DNA of 64,000 bases from Sphingopyxis flava. GTDB lineage: Bacteria > Pseudomonadota > Alphaproteobacteria > Sphingomonadales > Sphingomonadaceae. The notes under the pieces were generated by a model, which worked only from the letters and a program-made list of their open reading frames with translations, was not told the DNA's origin and ran no database searches. Positions 59,902-64,000 of this stretch are shown piece by piece; position 1 is the first letter of the stretch, and each line of letters begins with the position of its first letter. The position numbers and the translations under genes are program-made. The stretch covers positions 124,001-188,000 of the forward strand of contig NZ_FUYP01000005.1 in NCBI RefSeq assembly GCF_900168005.1, in the 5' to 3' direction.

Positions 59902-61443
59902 TTGAGCCAGACGGACAGCGCAGCCGCGCCCCCGCCCTCCCATTCCGCGCCCGATCAGCCCATGCACGACGCTGATGCGGCCGCGCTCGCCAAGGGCGGG
60001 CGCACCAACTTCTTGGGTTTCGTTCTGCGTCTCGTCGCGCGCCTTCCCTTCCTTTACGTCGCGGGCCGCTGGTACGGCGCCGACCTGGTGGGCCGCTTCG
60101 CCTTTGCGGTTCTCGTCATCGAGCTGGTCGCGCAGGTCGCGACGCTCGGTCTCAAACGGGGACTTGCAGAGCAATTGAGCGCCCCCGGCGCCGACCCCCG
60201 TATCGTCGTGTGGGACGGAATGTTCGTCGCTTTTCTCGCCTCGGCGCTCGGTTCGGCGATCCTCTTCCTCCTGCCGCAACTTATGTATCCTGCAGGCAAC
60301 GTCAGCGAGACCGACCGCTGGATGGCGCTGCTCGTCTTTGCGATCGCGGGCACCGAAATCGCACTCGCCGCCTGCGCCTATCGCTTCGACATCGGCGCGA
60401 CGGTGCGCGCGCGCGCGATCGTCGAGCCTTGGGCGATCAGCATCGCGGCGGTCGGTTTCTGGTTCGTGACCATGCACGACGGGCTGATGCTCTCCTACGC
60501 CGCGGCAATGGTCGCGGCCTTTCTGACCGCTCTGTGGCCGATGATCCGCCACTATGGCGGTCCCGGGGTCTGGCGCCCGCATCCTGCACATCTGATCCGG
60601 CTGGCACGCCGCAATGCGCCGCTCGCCGGCGCCGATGCGATCGAGTGGGGAACGCGCCGCCTCGACCTCTTCATCCTCGGCCAATTCACCTCACCGACCA
60701 TCTATGGCATCTATTATATGGCGCAGCAGGTCGCCTCGCTGCCGCAAAAGCTCAAGACGAGCTTCGAGCCGATCCTCGGCCCCGTCATCACCCGCAGCCT
60801 CGCCGAGAAGCGCTTCGCCGCGGTCGCCGCGCAGGTCAGCCAGGTCGGTTTCTGGATCATAGCGGCGCAGGCCGGGGTTGCGCTTGCGCTCGGCATTCCC
60901 GGCGAAGCGGTGATGGGGCTTGTCGGGCCCGAATTCGTCATCGGCACCGGCGCGCTTGCCTTCCTGCTCGCCGCCGAAGTCGTCGCCGCGACCGCGGTGG
61001 TGAGCGAAGCTGCGCTCGTCTATGTCGCGCGCCACCGGAACCTTCTGATCAGCCTTGCAACCCTTGCACTGCAGGCAGTTCTCAGCGTCGGCCTGATTCT
61101 GGTTGCGCGGTCGATGGGGCTGCCACCGATCTATTATGCAGGCGCAGTAGCGCTCGCCCTCATGCTGGCGCTGGGCTTTGCTTCGGTTGCGAAAGCCTGG
61201 CTTCTCGCGCGTATCCTGAAAGCGCCGGTAAACAGCCTGCGCTGGGCCCTCGTCTGGGCGACTTCCGGGGCCGCGGTCCTCGGTTGGGGTGCGACGCAGC
61301 TTCCCGAATGGGCCGAGTTGCTGCTTGGCGTACCCTTCATACTTGGTGTCTACGCCTGGTTGATCTGGACACGCGGGTTCGGTCCCGCCGACCGCGCACT
61401 GTTCCGAAAGCACCCTGAAGCGGCCCAGAGCGCCGCCGGCTGA
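59902..61443 (+). CDS. Polysaccharide/lipid flippase-like membrane protein (MOP superfamily)
   Basis: The 513-residue protein has about 12-14 membrane segments and resembles Wzx-type flippases, with an N-terminal block FLGFVLRLVARLPFLYVAGR and GRFAFAVLVIELVAQVATLG. It would flip a lipid-linked saccharide or similar substrate; no glycosyltransferases are nearby to tell which. The first possible start is a TTG at 59902; an ATG at 59962 is the main alternative, but has a poor ribosome-binding site. Confidence 0.82.
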   Translation: MSQTDSAAAPPPSHSAPDQPMHDADAAALAKGGRTNFLGFVLRLVARLPFLYVAGRWYGADLVGRFAFAVLVIELVAQVATLGLKRGLAEQLSAPGADPRIVVWDGMFVAFLASALGSAILFLLPQLMYPAGNVSETDRWMALLVFAIAGTEIALAACAYRFDIGATVRARAIVEPWAISIAAVGFWFVTMHDGLMLSYAAAMVAAFLTALWPMIRHYGGPGVWRPHPAHLIRLARRNAPLAGADAIEWGTRRLDLFILGQFTSPTIYGIYYMAQQVASLPQKLKTSFEPILGPVITRSLAEKRFAAVAAQVSQVGFWIIAAQAGVALALGIPGEAVMGLVGPEFVIGTGALAFLLAAEVVAATAVVSEAALVYVARHRNLLISLATLALQAVLSVGLILVARSMGLPPIYYAGAVALALMLALGFASVAKAWLLARILKAPVNSLRWALVWATSGAAVLGWGATQLPEWAELLLGVPFILGVYAWLIWTRGFGPADRALFRKHPEAAQSAAG

Positions 61444-61707
61444 TTATCTGCCGTCTAGCGCGTCCGACGCGGCATCGCCGACATTTTGCGCGGCATCACC
61501 CACTTTGTGGGCCGCATCGGTGATCGCGTCGGTTTCGGCCCGTTCGTTGCCCAGAAATTGAAAGGCGACGAACGCTGCGACCACAATCGCGACGAGCAGG
61601 ATGAGCATCATCCCGAAACCACCGCCGCGTCGCGGCTCGTGATCGACGATCGTCGTGGTGTGCGTCGTCCCGTCGGGGTCGCGCGTGGTGTGGATTTCAT
61701 CGGTCAT
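61444..61707 (-). CDS. Small membrane-anchored protein of unknown function
   Basis: I do not recognise this 87-residue protein. It has a polar, threonine-rich N-terminus (MTDEIHTTRDPDGTTHTTT), one membrane segment (GMMLILLVAIVVAAFVAFQF, about residues 32-51), and an amphipathic tail with the repeat DAAHKVGDAAQNVGDAASDA. A run like this often marks apolipoprotein-like surface helices. Its stop is directly against the end of the flippase gene on the other strand. Confidence 0.75.
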   Translation of the reverse strand: MTDEIHTTRDPDGTTHTTTIVDHEPRRGGGFGMMLILLVAIVVAAFVAFQFLGNERAETDAITDAAHKVGDAAQNVGDAASDALDGR

Positions 61708-61762
61708 TTCATTCTCCTCGTGCCGTTTGCGGCATAGGACGCGCGAAGGCCGGGCCGGGTTC

Positions 61763-62761
61763 CTATCCGAGGCGTGCGGCGACCTCCGCCTTGAGGTCGC
61801 TTTGAGCGCGCGGACCGACCTGCGCGATAATCTCGCGCGCGCATACCGCGCCCATAGTCAGACAATTGGCGATACTGCGTCCCTCGGCCTGTCCCGCAAG
61901 GAAGCCCGCAGCAAACAGGTCACCGGCGCCGGTCGTGTCGACCACCGTGTCGATCGGCTCGGCGCCGACCTCGGTGCGAACCCCGTCCATGATGGCGATC
62001 GCACCCTTTTCGCTTCGCGTCACAACGAGCAGGGGGACCTCGGCAGCAACCTTGGCGACCGCAGCCTCGAAATCCTCCTCGGCGGCGAGCGCCTTGATCT
62101 CGACTTCATTCGCAAAAAGTATGTCGAACAGACCCTCGCGGATCAACGCGCGGAAGTCCTCACCGTGCCGGTCGATGATGAAGGCGTCGGAAAGCGTGAA
62201 GGCGACCTTGCGTCCCGCCCCGCGTGCGACCTCGATCGCGCGGCGCATGGCGGCTCGCGACAGCGGCGGATCCCAAAGATAGCCCTCAAGATAGAGGATG
62301 TCAGAATCGGCAATCACCGCCTCATCGATCATCGCCTGGTCGAGCAGGTGGCTCGCGCCGAGAAAAGTGTTCATCGTCCGCTGTCCATCGGGCGTGACCA
62401 GAATCAGGCAGCGCGCAGTCGGGGCACCGCTGCTGAGCGGTGGCGTCTCATAGGCGACGCCGAGCGCGCGCAGGTCGTGCGTGAAGACATGACCGAGCTG
62501 ATCGTCCGCGACCTGTCCGATGAAAGCGCAGCGGCGGCCGAGCGCGGCCATTCCCGCAAGCGTATTCGCCGCCGAGCCGCCGGACATTTCGACCGCCGGA
62601 CCCATTGCGGCATAAAGACGGGTTGCCTCCGCCGCGTCGATCAGCCGCATCGAACCTTTGGTGAGACCCTCGGCCTCGATCAGCGCATCCTCGGCGCGGG
62701 CGATGACGTCGACGATAGCATTGCCGATGGCAACGACGTCGAAACGGGCGGTGGATGCCAT
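61763..62761 (-). CDS. PfkB-family kinase, probably adenosine kinase
   Basis: The 332-residue protein has the two PfkB signatures, GGSAANTLAGMAALGRRCAF (about residues 58-77) and VDTTGAGDLFAAGFLAGQAE (about residues 272-291, with the catalytic aspartate in GAGD). The start MASTARFDVVAIGNAIVDVI is typical of the adenosine-kinase-like branch common in alphaproteobacteria. A sugar kinase cannot be ruled out. Downstream-to-upstream reading beyond 62761 is non-coding. Confidence 0.88.
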   Translation of the reverse strand: MASTARFDVVAIGNAIVDVIARAEDALIEAEGLTKGSMRLIDAAEATRLYAAMGPAVEMSGGSAANTLAGMAALGRRCAFIGQVADDQLGHVFTHDLRALGVAYETPPLSSGAPTARCLILVTPDGQRTMNTFLGASHLLDQAMIDEAVIADSDILYLEGYLWDPPLSRAAMRRAIEVARGAGRKVAFTLSDAFIIDRHGEDFRALIREGLFDILFANEVEIKALAAEEDFEAAVAKVAAEVPLLVVTRSEKGAIAIMDGVRTEVGAEPIDTVVDTTGAGDLFAAGFLAGQAEGRSIANCLTMGAVCAREIIAQVGPRAQSDLKAEVAARLG

Positions 62762-62869
62762 GAAAATTCCTGTGATGTTGGGAAAAGCTGCCGCGCGCCT
62801 TAATCGGCGGCGCGCGCCAAGGCAAGCGCAGCGCTTGACGCGCGCCATGGTACCCCGCATCCCTGCGCC

Positions 62870-63550
62870 ATGGCCCGCGCCGTTCACGCCTTGCTGCTCG
62901 CGCTTCGCGACCTGCGAAGCCCGGGGGTCCTTCGCATCCTTGCCGCGAGCCTCGCGCTCACCCTCTTGATCCTTCTTGCCGTCGGAGCGGCGCTCTTCTT
63001 CGCTGCGCGCTGGGCGCTCTCGCATGCGCAATGGCTTGCCGGCGCAAGTCTCGACATGGCCGGGATCGTCATTCTCCTCGCACTGATCGGCGCAAGTTGG
63101 CTTCTGTTTCGCGCGGCCGCGATCGCTGTCATCGGTCTTTTTGCAGACGCTTTTGTCGCCGATATCGAGACGCGCCACTATCCCGCCGCGGCGCGGCGCG
63201 CGGTCGATGTCGGCTGGCGGCGCGGCGCCGCCCTTGCGTTCGCCTCGCTGACGCGGCTGATCCTGGGCAATCTCGCTGCACTGCCCTTCTACATTCTGCT
63301 TCTCGTCACCGGTATCGGCGCGCCGATCCTCGCACTGGCGGTCAACGCGATGCTGCTCGGGCGCGATCTCGAAGCGATGGTCCTCGCACGCCACCCCGAC
63401 CAGCCGCGGTTCGACCAGAAGGCGCGCTGGTCGCTCGGACTGCTGTCCGCCGCAGCTTTCCTGATACCTGTCGTCAATTTCTTGGCCCCCATCATCGGCG
63501 CCGCTATGGCCGTGCACATGCTTCACCTCGGGGAAAAGGACGACAAATGA
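62870..63550 (+). CDS. EI24-domain membrane protein (CysZ-like)
   Basis: The 226-residue protein has four or five membrane segments and the EI24/CysZ pattern: an N-terminal amphipathic block (LLLALRDLRSPGVLRILAAS), LFADAFVADIETRHYPAAA, and LGNLAALPFYILLLVTGIGA. CysZ imports sulfate in enteric bacteria, but most members of the family have no known role. It overlaps the following lipoprotein gene by four bases. Confidence 0.85.
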   Translation: MARAVHALLLALRDLRSPGVLRILAASLALTLLILLAVGAALFFAARWALSHAQWLAGASLDMAGIVILLALIGASWLLFRAAAIAVIGLFADAFVADIETRHYPAAARRAVDVGWRRGAALAFASLTRLILGNLAALPFYILLLVTGIGAPILALAVNAMLLGRDLEAMVLARHPDQPRFDQKARWSLGLLSAAAFLIPVVNFLAPIIGAAMAVHMLHLGEKDDK

Positions 63551-63951
63551 TCCGGCACGAGCATCTGGGACTTGCCGCCGCAATCGCACTGTTGCTTGCT
63601 GGCTGCGCCGGCCCCGCGATACCGCGCCCGGCGCCCCCGGGCGCGGCCGCCACCCGGCCAGCCCCGCAAGGGCCCGTGCCAGCGCCGATTACGGCGCCGC
63701 GCGTTGTGCAGCACAACAGTCTGATCGGTCACGACGTCGGCGCTGCAATCTCTCTGTTCGGCAAGCCGCGGCTCGACGTCACCGAAGGTGCCGGGCGGAA
63801 ACTTCAGTTCGCGGGTGAAGCCTGTATCCTCGACGTCTATTATTATGCCCCCAGGCAGGGCGCAAAGCCGCTCGCCACCCATGTCGATGCCCGGGCGGCA
63901 GACGGCCGCGACGCGAATATCGACGGCTGCATTTCAGCGCTGAAGCGCTGA
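63547..63951 (+). CDS. Putative outer-membrane lipoprotein
   Basis: The 134-residue protein has a lipoprotein signal with lipobox LLLAGC (cysteine about residue 19), a proline-rich linker, and a small C-terminal domain (LIGHDVGAAISLFGKPRLDV then GEACILDVYYYAPRQGAKPL). The pattern resembles SmpA/OmlA-like domains, but I cannot name it with confidence. It is coupled to the EI24 gene (ATGA). Confidence 0.78.
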   Translation: MIRHEHLGLAAAIALLLAGCAGPAIPRPAPPGAAATRPAPQGPVPAPITAPRVVQHNSLIGHDVGAAISLFGKPRLDVTEGAGRKLQFAGEACILDVYYYAPRQGAKPLATHVDARAADGRDANIDGCISALKR

Positions 63952-63974
63952 GGCGCCCCCTCGAGAGAGGCGCC
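63952..63974 (+). terminator. Hairpin after the lipoprotein gene
   Basis: GGCGCC-N11-GGCGCC is a perfect 6-bp inverted repeat directly after the stop codon, followed by CTTGTG. The T tract is weak, so it is only a likely terminator. Confidence 0.5.
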
Positions 63975-64000
63975 CTTGTGACGTCATTCCGCCAGCTGGG

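Noticed and set aside
1-64000. CRISPR arrays, insertion sequences, prophage or conjugative genes
   Set aside because: I saw no regularly spaced repeats, transposase, integrase or phage structural genes on either strand.

Overview
The window is a stretch of GC-rich chromosome from an alphaproteobacterium, most likely a sphingomonad (Sphingopyxis/Sphingomonas group). The pointers are the mic60-hemD-hemC / tsaD-gpsA arrangement, the ftsE-ftsX-ydcF-plsC run, the metX-metW pair, two TonB-dependent receptors each paired with a TetR regulator, and the overall gene style. This is inference from gene content; no marker rRNA is present.

Region 1 (1-15.5 kb) is a compact flagellar locus. A sigma-54 activator enters from the left edge, followed on the minus strand by motA-motB and by a tightly packed flgBCDEFGHIJKL operon. 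Diverging to the right are flgA, flgM, a flgN-like gene, a flagellar lytic transglycosylase, flhA and fliA. I can read three strong sigma-54 promoters (before flgB, flgA and the transglycosylase-flhA-fliA unit), two FleQ-like palindromic boxes near them, and two sigma-28-type promoters with the same GCCGTTAA element (before flgM and motA). Together they sketch a cascade: activator plus sigma-54, then FliA, then FlgM and the motor. FlgD and FlgE are unusually short, and FlgH lacks a lipobox cysteine.

Region 2 (15.5-22 kb) holds a MarR-type regulator, mobA, and a tripartite efflux operon (TetR repressor, NodT-type outer-membrane factor, EmrA-like adaptor, EmrB-like DHA2 permease). Region 3 (22-29 kb) looks like a local regulon for a hydrophobic or acyl-CoA substrate: a TonB receptor interrupted by one in-frame TGA, a TetR regulator, two acyl-CoA dehydrogenases and an MpaB-type oxygenase. 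Four copies of the palindrome TTATCA-N4-TGATAA sit in the three control regions of this block.

Region 4 (29-40 kb) has a minus-strand set of four small unrecognised genes with good ribosome-binding sites (one encodes a 48-residue membrane protein), a tandem universal stress protein, a six-gene Mrp/Mnh Na+/H+ antiporter operon with fused A and B subunits, a decayed stretch with an ECF sigma-factor relic, a parDE toxin-antitoxin pair with its operator, and tRNA-Arg(CCG).

Region 5 (40-64 kb) is mostly core chromosome: a YeiH-type transporter, a zinc-ribbon protein, ftsEX with two followers, hisC-tyrA, metX-GNAT-metW, a TetR/TonB-receptor pair, gcdH with a family III CoA-transferase, the mic60-hemD-hemC cluster, tsaD-gpsA, a flippase, a PfkB sugar/adenosine kinase and an EI24 membrane protein with a lipoprotein. 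I see no CRISPR array, insertion sequence, phage integrase or rRNA gene.
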